From the NCBI GenBank assembly GCA_965214475.1, contig OZ243953.1, positions 2,294,001 to 2,358,000 on the forward strand: a stretch of 64,000 nt of DNA, read 5' to 3'. Below the pieces are notes generated by a model. The model saw nothing but the letters and a program-made list of their open reading frames with translations. It was not told the origin of the DNA and made no database searches. Position numbers and translations under genes: made by a program. Position 1 is the first letter of the stretch; the number at the start of each line of letters is the position of its first letter. Positions 52,272 through 61,060 of the stretch are shown here, piece after piece. This DNA comes from SIRX01 sp965214475 (GTDB lineage Bacteria > Actinomycetota > Rubrobacteria > Rubrobacterales > Rubrobacteraceae).

Positions 52272-54005
52272 GGCTCTCCCCAGCTTCTGGTGAATCAGGA
52301 TAGCCTGAGCATCGGCGGGGTTATCCTGACTGAATGAACTCTACACAACTCTCTTTCCCGCGCACTCTGCTACCGGATGTCCCAGGACTGGAACTTGAGG
52401 ACGCCTACGTTGAGGATCACGAGATGGTCGCTATCCTCCGATCCATGACTCCTGCGGCCTCCTGCCCGCTATGCGGGTCAGCTTCTACCAGCATCCACGG
52501 TAACTATCAGCGTGCTCCTGCAGATCTACCCTGGGGAGGTCATCCCGTGAAGCTCATCCTCCGGGTTCGGAAATTCTTCTGCAAGGCATCTTCCTGCGAG
52601 CGGCGCATCTTCACCGAGCGTCTGCCCGGGGTCGTGGCTCCGCGGTCTCGCACCACCGAGCGGCTCACTGTGCTGTTGCAGGCGGTGGCATTCGCCCTCG
52701 GAGGGGAGGCTGGAGCGCGAGTGGCGAAGCGCATCGGGCTTGCGGTCAGCCCGGCGACGCTCATTTCGTTGATCCGCAGGACGCCATTGCCGGAGCCTCT
52801 TCCTGCTCGCGTTCTTGGCGTGGACGACTGGGCCAAGCGTAAGGGCAAAAACTACGGCACCGCACTCGTGGACCTCGAAGAGCACCGCCTCATCGAGCTA
52901 CTGCCGGACCGGGAGGCGGAGACACTGGCCCGCTGGCTACAGGAGAATCCCGGCACCGAAGTTATCTCGCGCGATCGCAGTGAGAAGTATGCTGTCGGCG
53001 GACGAAAGGGTGCTCCGGAGGCCACGCACGTAGCGGATCGTTGGCACCTCATCTCCAACTGGCGCGAGGCTACAGAGCGTGTCTTTGACCGCCATCGCGG
53101 CCATGTAAAGCAGGTAATTCTGCCCGAACCAGAGCTAGTGAACGAACCTGCTGCTGCCGTATTGCCGGCCAAGAGCGTCAACCGCTCTCGCAAGTCTCTT
53201 GAGGAAAAGCGTGCTCGCGCTCAGGCCCAGAGGCAGGCACTCTATGACACGATCCGCCAGAGGTACGCCAAGGGCGAGTATCTGAAAACCATAGCCACTG
53301 ATCTCAGCATAACCTACAGGACCGCCCGCAAGTACGCTCTCTCAGAGGAATGTCCCACCCGAAAACCAATGCCCAAACGCCCCAGGATGCTCGAACCCTA
53401 TGAACCGTACTTGAAGGCCCGGTGGGCTGAAGGCTGCAAAAACGGCAAGCAACTCTACCGCGAGATCGTTGCTTACGGTTTCCCAGGCTCACGCACCCCA
53501 GTAGCCGCGTTCGTTGCCGGGCTCAGGCGCGAGGAGAATGAGGGAAAGCCGCCATCTCCTCCCACTGCTGGAGATCCGTTAACGCCCCGCAAGGCATCCT
53601 GGCTGGTGCTCCGCAAGCCCGAGCGCCTCACCGATGCCGATCACACAGCACTTGCCCAGCTACAAGATGTCCATTCGGATGTCGGCACGACGTTGACCTT
53701 TACCGAGAGGTTCGCCGGGATAGTTCGAGAACGACGCGGCGCCACTGAGCTTGAGGCGTGGCTCGTAGACGCAGAAGCGAGCGAGGTCCGTGAGATCCGG
53801 CAATTTGCACACAAGGTCCGCCAGGACGAGGCCGCGGTGCGGGCGGGCTGTACGCTCGAGTGGTCGAATGGTCAAACGGAAGGCAAGATCACGAAATTGA
53901 AGCTACTGAAGCGCAGTATGTACGGGCGGGCGAAGTTCGACCTGCTCCGACAGCGGGCGTTGTACGCAGCATGAGCATCCGACTCACCAAAAGCTGGGGA
54001 GAGCC
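52272..54005 (+). mobile_element. Intact ISL3-family insertion sequence with 8-bp target duplication
   Basis: Terminal repeats GGCTCTCCCCAGCTTCTGGT (from 52272) and the near-complement ending at 54005. The target word ACCTTCCG stands on both sides (52264-52271 and 54006-54013). The transposase gene is full length. This is probably the youngest insertion in the window. Confidence 0.9.
52334..53974 (+). CDS. ISL3-family transposase
   Basis: 546 residues. N-terminal zinc-finger SCPLCGSASTSIHGNYQR with the second pair in FCKASSCERRIF; DDE elements GVDDWAKRKGKNYGTALVD, ADRWHLISNWREA and the closing NGQTEGKITKLKLLKRSMYG. The middle part includes a helix-turn-helix insertion (ITYRTARKYALSEECP), as in the longer ISL3 branch. 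No lesions seen. Confidence 0.95.
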   Translation: MNSTQLSFPRTLLPDVPGLELEDAYVEDHEMVAILRSMTPAASCPLCGSASTSIHGNYQRAPADLPWGGHPVKLILRVRKFFCKASSCERRIFTERLPGVVAPRSRTTERLTVLLQAVAFALGGEAGARVAKRIGLAVSPATLISLIRRTPLPEPLPARVLGVDDWAKRKGKNYGTALVDLEEHRLIELLPDREAETLARWLQENPGTEVISRDRSEKYAVGGRKGAPEATHVADRWHLISNWREATERVFDRHRGHVKQVILPEPELVNEPAAAVLPAKSVNRSRKSLEEKRARAQAQRQALYDTIRQRYAKGEYLKTIATDLSITYRTARKYALSEECPTRKPMPKRPRMLEPYEPYLKARWAEGCKNGKQLYREIVAYGFPGSRTPVAAFVAGLRREENEGKPPSPPTAGDPLTPRKASWLVLRKPERLTDADHTALAQLQDVHSDVGTTLTFTERFAGIVRERRGATELEAWLVDAEASEVREIRQFAHKVRQDEAAVRAGCTLEWSNGQTEGKITKLKLLKRSMYGRAKFDLLRQRALYAA

Positions 54006-54101
54006 ACCTTCCGTGGTGGAATTTCTTGGATGATCTGTGGTCCCGTCAACGCCTTGCATAGTTGTTTCTAGAGCCGCAATTGATCACAACCTGCTTGGAG
54101 T

Positions 54102-55046
54102 CTAAGCCGCAACGCTTGTAGGGTCTGGATCGGACCTGCGCCAGTGAGTAACCCGAGTACGCTTGTACAAGGCTGACCAGATAATGAGCGCGACGCTACC
54201 TAGCACTATTGGGAAAAACCAGAATACTACGAGGTCCAGTGTGGCCTGCGCTTCTAGGCCTTCTACCTGTAGAGAGCCCTGGCGCGCAGCGGCGGAATAG
54301 AGCTGGGTGACCCATTGGAAAGCGAGGTGGAAGCCGATACTGGCCCACAGGTCGCCGGTAACCACCCGCAGGATGCCGAGCACGACGCTAAAGGTGAAAA
54401 AGAGAATCACCCGGTCCACAGAACCCGCGGCACCGATAGCCGCCCCGAACAACGTAAAGAGGACCGCTTGCAGCACCACGGCGAGCCAGAGTGAGAAGCG
54501 GGTAGCCAGGTTGCGGTAGAAGTAGCCTCGGAAGATAAGCTCTTCAGGCAGTGCTTCGTAGAGGAACACTAAAAACGGCAGATATAGGGCGAGGAATATA
54601 ATCCCAGCATCCGGAGCGCTCACCTCGATGCGTGCCCAACCGAGGGCGAGGGTTAGGGTCAATCCGAGACCGGCTGCTACCAGCCAGAAGACCGCACCAA
54701 ACAGCGCCGCTCTCCAGCCAACCCTCAAAGAAGTGAGCCGGAGTCCGGACCACGGCCTGCGGTCGAGATACCTCCGAGCCAGGACGATCAGAGGAATGAC
54801 CAACGCCGAGATAGCTACGGCCCGGACGAAGTGGCCTCCACGGTCCGAGTAAGCTGGCCCGAAGAACGAACCGATTCCTTCCACCACAAAGAGCCAGATC
54901 ACTACGACCGCGACAAACACGAGGGTTACACGCCAGAGGAGGTTCGGACGGCGTCCCCCGTCGTTGTTGCGGGGAGATTCCGACGAAGCTCCTGATTCTG
55001 TGAAGAGTTCTCGATCTGAGCCGGACAAGACGATCCTCCCCTTCAA
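54102..55046 (-). CDS. CPBP-family intramembrane glutamic protease
   Basis: 314 residues with about eight membrane spans. The CPBP/Abi motif EELIFRGYFYRNL sits near the middle and the later motifs ASIGFHLAFQWVTQ supply the conserved histidine. Such proteins process prenylated or membrane peptides or confer self-immunity to bacteriocins. It lies between the two 31-bp inverted repeats. The target is unknown. Confidence 0.9.
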   Translation of the reverse strand: MKGRIVLSGSDRELFTESGASSESPRNNDGGRRPNLLWRVTLVFVAVVVIWLFVVEGIGSFFGPAYSDRGGHFVRAVAISALVIPLIVLARRYLDRRPWSGLRLTSLRVGWRAALFGAVFWLVAAGLGLTLTLALGWARIEVSAPDAGIIFLALYLPFLVFLYEALPEELIFRGYFYRNLATRFSLWLAVVLQAVLFTLFGAAIGAAGSVDRVILFFTFSVVLGILRVVTGDLWASIGFHLAFQWVTQLYSAAARQGSLQVEGLEAQATLDLVVFWFFPIVLGSVALIIWSALYKRTRVTHWRRSDPDPTSVAA

Positions 55047-55074
55047 TTGAATGGTTTACACAATGAGCTCTTCT

Positions 55075-55290
55075 AGCTTTTACTGCTCTTTAATTGTAGA
55101 AAGGTCAGGATGCCATACCGGAGAATAAAGGTGAAATTTCCGCCGCGAAGAGTACGGATATGTGTAACGCTATCGTGGCGAAGTCTCTTCTGATATTGTC
55201 GTGAGCCTTTATTCTGGTCCACTCGTGCCAATCTAGTCAGTCCTGGCTCGAACGATTTGGGCGACTGTGGACATCGAGTATTTTGGACGT
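55075..55290 (-). other. Probable transposase-derived remnant containing the right 31-bp repeat
   Basis: On the minus strand this reads RLRHDSVTHIRTLRGGNFTF, then ILRYGILTFLQL and a stop. The same coding words (RLRHDSVTHI) occur at 52230 on the other strand, where ISL3 interrupts them. I suspect two copies of an IS end or gene tail, family not identified. Confidence 0.4.
55157..55187 (-). repeat. 31-bp inverted repeat, right copy
   Basis: Exact reverse complement of 52230-52260, 2.9 kb apart. Five more bases match with one difference. Confidence 0.8.
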
Positions 55291-55298
55291 GAGTGGAG

Positions 55299-55688
55299 TC
55301 AATAAGAAACACCCGGCGTCTTGTGCAGGTAAGTGTCGTCGGCCAACTGCGCCAGCATGAAGTTGGCGACATCGGCACGCGAAACTTTAATTTTAAGTCC
55401 CGGTTCAGTTACCGCAAACCCATGCCGATACGCACCCGTGAGATCGCCGTTGGTCAGGGTTCCGGGCCGGACGATTACCCAATCTAAACTACTCCGCTTG
55501 ATATGGTCCTCTTGAAGCTCATGGTCCGCGAAAGCGTTCCGGAGTATGAGCGGGACGATGATGTACTTCATGTGTAAGGGAAGTATGCCCCGACTGTCGC
55601 CATAGCCGAGCGACGTCTGGCAAACAAAACGCCGGACCTGCTTCTCCTCCATCGCGCGGATGATGTTACATGTGCCGTCCGCTCTCAC
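55299..55688 (-). pseudogene. NAD(P)-binding oxidoreductase (NmrA/SDR-like), N-terminus missing
   Basis: 130 codons reading RADGTCNIIRAMEEKQVRR, FVCQTSLGYGDSRG, SSLDWVIVRPGTLTNGDLTG and ending DDTYLHKTPGVSY, the C-terminal two thirds of an NAD(P)H-binding protein. The N-terminal Rossmann part with GxxGxxG is absent; the sequence upstream instead belongs to a VOC-like gene on the opposite strand, so a rearrangement lies near 55690. Confidence 0.75.
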
Positions 55689-56058
55689 GGTGTTCTTGTT
55701 CGACGTTACCGACTTGGAGAGTGAGATCTACTTTTTCGAGGCGGTTCTTAGTCTGAAGACTCAGTTGTCACCCGGCGCCACGGAGGACACGCGGGTGGTT
55801 TTTCCCGGCTCTGATGTGGATGAGGATACCGGCGGCGGGGACGATTTGACAATCAGGGTAGTGAACGATGATAGCCCCGACATTGACCGGGTGGGGGAGA
55901 ACACCGGCATCTGTTTTTCGGTGTCGAACCTGGGCGCGGCCGTCGAGATCCTCGAGCATCGTGGGACGCTTGTAGAGACCTTTCCCGCCTTCCGCACTCC
56001 CAATACCTGCTTCCATGATCTCAACAGCAATATATTCTGGCTCGTCCAGAAAAACTAG
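55660..56058 (+). CDS. VOC-family (glyoxalase/bleomycin resistance fold) protein, possibly chimeric start
   Basis: 132 residues. FDVTDLESEIYFFEAVLSLK and the later FSVSNLGAAVEILEHRG with FPAFRTPNTCFHDLNSNIFWL form the two beta-alpha-beta modules of a VOC domain. The first codons (MMLHVPSAL) overlap the oppositely oriented SDR fragment, so the natural start may have been lost or may be GTG near 55690. Substrate unknown. Confidence 0.65.
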   Translation: MMLHVPSALTVFLFDVTDLESEIYFFEAVLSLKTQLSPGATEDTRVVFPGSDVDEDTGGGDDLTIRVVNDDSPDIDRVGENTGICFSVSNLGAAVEILEHRGTLVETFPAFRTPNTCFHDLNSNIFWLVQKN

Positions 56059-56292
56059 CAACAGATGAAACACGAGAACACGCTCGCCGTTTGCCGGACT
56101 TCTACTTGTTAGACGGGCCACGTGCAGGCCGCGACTTCTAAGCGACCATCTTGGGAACGAAAGTTAACAGAAGCATAAATGTAGGTTAACTTTCAGCTAA
56201 ACCTGTTCAAAGGGTGTGCCCAGTACTGCATCATCTAAGAATCTGTCGAACGTCAGACCTTTGTAGCGAGATGTGCGGGAGGGGCATGGCTC

Positions 56293-56718
56293 TTGATTGC
56301 TGAAGCGGAGATACTTCACGAGGTCTGGGAGGGGATCACACCGGCCGGTGGGGCCTCGTCTCTGGTAGTCGAGGATCTGGACCGGTCGCTCGACTTTTAC
56401 GTAGGAAAGCTCGGTCTTGAGGTAAAAGGTGAGGAATCGAGGGCCGGGGTCCAGAGGACAATTCTCTCGATGCCGGCGTCCGGATACCCGGTATGTATCT
56501 CCGAGTGTCCGTCCAAGTCGGGAGCACCTGTCTGTGCGGTAAGCGCGCTCACGCTCGGAACCGACGATGTCCACGCCGTACACGATACGTTCGTCAGGCT
56601 TGGTGTGGAGTTTGACTGGGAACCAACACTGACGGACTGGCGCCTGTGGAGTGCCCGCTTTCTCGACCCTGACGGGAACAGGATTTACCTCTACCAGTAT
56701 GCGGCGTCGCAAACCTAG
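56293..56718 (+). CDS. VOC-family protein
   Basis: 141 residues from TTG 56293. ASSLVVEDLDRSLDFYVGKL with GLEVKG and the C-terminal ARFLDPDGNRIYLYQYA are textbook VOC-domain strands. It is part of a group of four VOC-type genes and pseudogenes between 55.6 and 58.4 kb. A role in detoxification or antibiotic binding is typical of the family but not demonstrable here. The first 15 residues look unlike VOC proteins. Confidence 0.75.
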   Translation: MIAEAEILHEVWEGITPAGGASSLVVEDLDRSLDFYVGKLGLEVKGEESRAGVQRTILSMPASGYPVCISECPSKSGAPVCAVSALTLGTDDVHAVHDTFVRLGVEFDWEPTLTDWRLWSARFLDPDGNRIYLYQYAASQT

Positions 56719-56815
56719 AGATCTCGCTGTCCCCTCTGGCGTCTTTCCAAGGGAGAGGTTCCGGGGGCTCTACGAGGAGCTAGGGCGAACGAACGAAGAG
56801 CAGTAGGAGCAACCC

Positions 56816-57207
56816 ATGATACGCCACATCCACTCGACTACGCTTCTTGTCCCGGACCAGGACAACCCGCTGTCTTTCAACGTTGGAAGTCTCGGCTGGG
56901 GAAAGCGGGCCGACTCGCCGCTCAGTGCCCTGGAGGGCGTGGGGTCGCGCTGTTCCGGGGTAGGTCCTCCCGGAGCGGCCACTGTCCTGGCTCTGCTCCG
57001 TCCTGAGGATGTCGGCACCCTACCAGTGGCTACCGGCACGGGCAACGGCGTGTCGCCCGTAGCGAGGTTTTCCGAGCCACGTACGAAACGCTCTCGGAAA
57101 AGGGCGTCCGGTTCAAAGGTGAGCCTCATAAGGTGCTGGGGGCCAGATGGCTACGGGGTTCCACAATCTCGACGGGAACCGGTTCTTTCTGATGCAGGAA
57201 CAGTAGG
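56816..57207 (+). pseudogene. VOC-family pseudogene with several frameshifts
   Basis: Starts MIRHIHSTTLLVPDQDNPLS and reads GPPGAATVLALLRPEDVG in frame 1. The rest is recovered only by changing frame: YETLSEKGVRFKGEPHKVLG, then TGFHNLDGNRFFLMQEQ to TAG at 57205-57207. At least two indels are needed. In the uninterrupted frame the ribosome would instead run into the sigma-factor fragment that follows. Confidence 0.75.
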
Positions 57208-57504
57208 CGCTGTGCAAAGCACGCTCGACCTCTACGACCCTCTACCTGTACCGCTCGCAGGCGGGTGGACTCCTCTAAGCGCCGAGGAGGAGCAGAACTT
57301 CGCCCGGCGGGCCCACGCCGGAGAGCGGGGTGCGCGCCAGCGCCTAATAGAGGGCAACCTGGGCCTTGTGGTTTACAAGGCCAAGAGATACCGGGGCCTC
57401 GGGATGCCGTTCGAAGACCTGATACAAGAGGGAAACGTATGACTGCTGCGGGCGGCGGACAAGTTTGACCCGGACCGGGGCTTCAGGTTCTCTACCTGCA
57501 CCAT
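57208..57504 (+). pseudogene. Sigma-70 (RpoD-like) region 1.2-2 fragment with a nonsense codon
   Basis: Reads PLSAEEEQNFARRAHAGERG, LIEGNLGLVVYKAKRYRG, MPFEDLIQEGN and then TGA at 57440-57442, followed in frame by LLRAADKFDPDRGFRFSTC. In housekeeping-type sigma factors this place holds glycine (GNIGL/GNVGL), so GGA to TGA is likely. Core-binding region 2.1-2.2 is recognisable; regions 3 and 4 are missing. It is a dead fragment. Confidence 0.8.
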
Positions 57505-57594
57505 TTTTGCGTTGGTCTCTTCCGCCAGGCTATTTTCGTTTTCCGACACGCGTTTGCCCACCCCTTCCAGAATCGTAGGATATTGACTGCGACG

Positions 57595-58398
57595 CTAGTC
57601 GTCAGGCTCTCCCTCAAAGACCGCGAACGGAGCTCCCGTGAGGTCTGCGACCACCGCGATCTTGCCACTTCCGAGGTCCATCGGGCCGACGAGCAGGTCG
57701 CCGCCGAGCTCGTCTAGGCGCCCTACAATGCCGTCAACCGAGATAGCGGTAAAGTAAGTTAGCCACTGGGGACCCGCGTCCCCGTTTTCTTCACCCATGG
57801 CCGTCATGCCGCCGTTCATAGCGCCCTCGTTCAGGATGGTCATGTAGGGTGGCTGACCTTCTGCCTCATAAGGTTCCAACTCCCACCCAAACAGACTTTT
57901 TTAGAAGATAGCAGCCTCTTCCAGGTTCGACGTCTGCAACTCGTTCCAAGATAGAAAGCCCGGGTCGTTTACCCGGGATGCCCCGGCCCAGGACTGTGGC
58001 TCCCATGCAGCGAAATTAGCCTTGGTAGGGTCCGAGATAACGCACATCCTACCCATGTCCATCACGTCCCGCGCGGCGCTCACAACAGCCCCGCCAGCCT
58101 CTTCGGCGCGGGATATGGCTTCGTCGGCGTCCTCAACGCTTACGTAAGAGGACCAGTGCGATCTTACGCCATCATCGAACCGCTCGTCTTCTAACTGGTA
58201 GATCGCGCACGCCTCGTCCCCGTCGAACGTCATCATGGTGTAATCGCCGCCATCTGCGCCCTGAATGGATTCGGCCTCCCACCCAAAGAGTTCCGAGTAG
58301 AAGTCCCGGGCAGCCGACGCATCTGTGCTAGCCAGGTCCGTACAGCAGAAAGTACCCGGCTTGTAGCTCTCCCTCAGTACCATCCGGTCCTCCTCCAC
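57595..58398 (-). pseudogene. Two-domain VOC protein gene with in-frame TAA
   Basis: From 58398 the first VOC domain reads GTFCCTDLASTDASAARDFY and continues to NLEEAAIF, then TAA (57901-57903). In the same frame it resumes KSLFGWELEPYEAEG and completes the second VOC domain to FAVFEGEPDD at 57595. By comparison with the first domain (ARDFYSELFGWE), the stop replaces tyrosine in IFYKSLFGWE. Joined length is about 267 residues, normal for CFP30-like double VOC proteins. Either a one-base nonsense mutation or a sequencing error. Confidence 0.85.
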
Positions 58399-58731
58399 TA
58401 GCCTATGCTGACCCGAGATTATACGGGCTGGTCCAGTGCAGGAGACCCTGCAAACCGAAGTTTAACAAGAAGTTATCCTGGTATTCACTTGATGGAAACA
58501 TAGTCGCCCGGACTTCGGCGTCTCAGGCCGCTCGACCTACCGATCCAGGTTAGAGAGCCGGTACCCCCTCTGAGATGATAAGTGGGAAAGGGAAGGAGGA
58601 GTAAGGTACCGGTCACCTATATGTACACTGCATATTGTGAATGTGCAATGGCCCGAAGTATGTAATTAGACGAAACTACATCCGGGTGCGAGCACAAGCC
58701 TTGAGTCCGGCGCGACAACTGAATCCGTGCT
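58399..58731. other. Intergenic region without recognised gene
   Basis: About 330 bp between the VOC pseudogene's start and the stop of the propeller gene. A ribosome-site-like AAGGAGGAG near 58595 is not followed by a coding frame. Confidence 0.45.
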
Positions 58732-60327
58732 TCAAAACGTGTCTCTCCTGTGCTGCACGGTGATTACAGCTATGGCTACGGTGACCCCCGCGGCGAGTAA
58801 CACCCCGCCGACCAGCACCACAAAGACGGAGAGCGATGGCCCGCCGGTGTCGATCAGCTCAGCCGCCATAGAACCTTCCGCGGCGCCGAAGACCGAGATC
58901 GAGCCCGAATCCTCGTCGGCGGTAACAAAGAGACCGCGACCGGGGATGGCGAGCAGGCCTTCGGGAGCCTTGCCAGTTGGCAGAATGCCGTCGAACTGGG
59001 GAGCTGCTGGGTCTGCTATACGGTATACGCCCACGAACGACCCTTTCTCAGACCCGACGAATAGATACTCAGTGTAACCGAACAGGCCGGTCTCCACGCC
59101 CTCTACCTCAAGGCCCTTTTCCGCGGCCACGTCCTCGGGATACAGGCCCTGGTCGGCGGCAGAAGCTGCGAGCTGACCGCCGTCGTCAAAGAGCAGAGAC
59201 CCGTCCGGGGAGAAGGCGCTGAATCCTCGCCCGCCGGTGAGATCTGCCTCTCCTTCGTTCGCGGTGTAGATCACGGAACCAGCGGCGTCCCAGGTTACGG
59301 CGTCAGCCACCCGGGTTCCGGCTTGCGGTTCGTCAGCAAGAGCATCTGCCGGGTAGGTCTCCGTGAGCGACACTTCGCCGTCGGCGGTCAAGTCCGCAGG
59401 TCGGTCCGCTACCACCCCGAGGTTGAAGATCGAAACGGCGGCCTCGCCGGCCACGGCCGCGGCCACGTCGAAGACCGCCAGTCCGTTGTTTTCCTGTAGG
59501 CTGACGGCGGCCCGTCCGTCGGGGCCAAGATCCACGAACTCCGGCTGCGGGTCTGATGGGAACAGAAGGTCGTAGCCGGTGAGATCCAAGGGTACATCGG
59601 TGACCGTTGAGGCCGAAATATCCGTTGGGTTCAAGGTCACGATCTGGACTAAGCCCGGATCGCTCTGGTCGTTCTCGTTTCCAGGTGCTTCCTGATCCGT
59701 AAGGTTGCCTTTATCGTCCACTATCACCGGCTCGTTCTCGATGGCGATCACTGCAACCAACTCGCCGCCGATCTCAGCGACAGCTAGAGAATCTGGGCCG
59801 ACCCCGATCTCCACCTCTCCGAGTACGCTCCTCTCCGCGATGTCCACCGCCACGAGCTTGCCCGGTGTTAGCTTCGGAGGCTCGCCTTCCTCAAGGCTTG
59901 AGGTCTGCACCGCCACCAGCGCCAACGATCCATCCGGCGTAACGCCGACGCTTGTAGGCTCCCCGTCGAGCTTCACCGACTCTCCGTCAGGCTTTGGGTT
60001 TGCCGGATCCGAAAGGTCTACGAAGCCTAACGCCTCACTTTCAGAGTCAGTGTAAACCAGCGTCTCGCCGTCCGGCGTAGCGTCAACGATTTCAGCCACT
60101 CCTTCACCGGGAACTTTAAAAGAGGCCACCTCGTCAAACGAATCCGAAGACTCCTCCTGGGCGCTGGCGCTGCCTGAAAAAAGCAAGAGCGCCACGAGCA
60201 CAACCGCCACACCAAACATGCCAGTGCCTGATTTGGCACTTCGCCACCGAGCCTCTCGTTTCTGAAAGCCCTGCACCCCTGTTCCCATTGTCCTCCTCAA
60301 TCTCTCTAATAGCTCGCCAGTTTGCAC
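58732..60327 (-). CDS. Secreted beta-propeller protein with C-terminal membrane anchor
   Basis: 531 residues. Signal segment GMFGVAVVLVALLLFSGSAS ends at AQA. Propeller-like repeats with DATPDGETLVYTDS, GVTPDGSLALVAV and AFSPDGSLLFDDGG fill the middle, and a C-terminal span (VFVVLVGGVLLAAGVTVAIA) is followed by HRRDTF, placing the bulk outside the membrane. Resembles choice-of-anchor/esterase-like propeller proteins. The long N-terminal extension before the signal suggests a later start, perhaps MGTGVQGFQ (60291). Confidence 0.75.
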   Translation of the reverse strand: MQTGELLERLRRTMGTGVQGFQKREARWRSAKSGTGMFGVAVVLVALLLFSGSASAQEESSDSFDEVASFKVPGEGVAEIVDATPDGETLVYTDSESEALGFVDLSDPANPKPDGESVKLDGEPTSVGVTPDGSLALVAVQTSSLEEGEPPKLTPGKLVAVDIAERSVLGEVEIGVGPDSLAVAEIGGELVAVIAIENEPVIVDDKGNLTDQEAPGNENDQSDPGLVQIVTLNPTDISASTVTDVPLDLTGYDLLFPSDPQPEFVDLGPDGRAAVSLQENNGLAVFDVAAAVAGEAAVSIFNLGVVADRPADLTADGEVSLTETYPADALADEPQAGTRVADAVTWDAAGSVIYTANEGEADLTGGRGFSAFSPDGSLLFDDGGQLAASAADQGLYPEDVAAEKGLEVEGVETGLFGYTEYLFVGSEKGSFVGVYRIADPAAPQFDGILPTGKAPEGLLAIPGRGLFVTADEDSGSISVFGAAEGSMAAELIDTGGPSLSVFVVLVGGVLLAAGVTVAIAVITVQHRRDTF

Positions 60328-60479
60328 AGTTCAGCAGCATAACAAGCCGCCATAAGTTCCGTGTTTCAGGAGTGTTTAATACACGCCGCAAATTCCAATA
60401 CGCTGAGGATCCAGTGTCACTAACGACGCGCAGCAACAGCCCTCGCTGTAGAGAATATTGTGGCTTGGGACTGCATCAA

Positions 60480-60700
60480 AGTCAGTACATGGACAGAGAG
60501 GCGGGTCCCTGGCCGACGCTCAGTACGTCGTTGAGCGCAACGTGGTGCGAGCTCAACATCGAGGCAAGTTCAACGGTGTTGAGCTAACCGGTCGACGTGT
60601 AGCGTGGACAGAGATCCACATCTACCGGCTCGAAAACGGGAAAATTTTTGGGAACTGGCCGGAGGTCAATTTCGAACGTATGTTGATGCAGATTCAGTGA
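60480..60700 (+). pseudogene. SnoaL-like ester cyclase fragment
   Basis: The reading HRGKFNGVELTGRRVAWTEI then IYRLENGKIFGNWPEVNFER is the C-terminal half of SnoaL-like (NTF2-fold) proteins. The N-terminal half is not present in the expected frame upstream, so this is a remnant. Confidence 0.65.
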
Positions 60701-61060
60701 CGCTACCCTACCAGTGGTACAACTCATACGCCGCGAAGAAAATCAGGACGGCCCCAGGCGTGTACGGTGAAAGCGAGGTCTACCTCTATCTGCAACGTAT
60801 AGGCGCAGCCAGGCTTGGCAGAAACTCATTCTGAAATTCCACGCCTATCTCCAGGGGCTAAAACATGCAACCACAGTAAATAACGCGCCACTGAAAGTCC
60901 CGCCAATCCCGCCCTTACGATTACGATTTCCACGTCACTTGAAGTCTGCAGTTCAATCTGCATCATCGTTGCTCTTTACCCGAAAGATTACGGTTCGAAT
61001 GGCGTGGAAGCGAATCTTCGTCACCAAGATCTTGCACCTCCGCGACCTTCACCTTCCTCT
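60701..61060. other. Intergenic region, no gene recognised
   Basis: About 360 bp between the SnoaL fragment and the stop of the convergent amine oxidase gene. Only short frames without protein-like features. Confidence 0.45.

Noticed and set aside
57440..57442. TGA in the sigma-70 fragment as a second selenocysteine codon
   Set aside because: Homologous sigma factors have glycine here, no SECIS-like stem follows, and the rest of the gene is missing; it is ordinary pseudogene decay.
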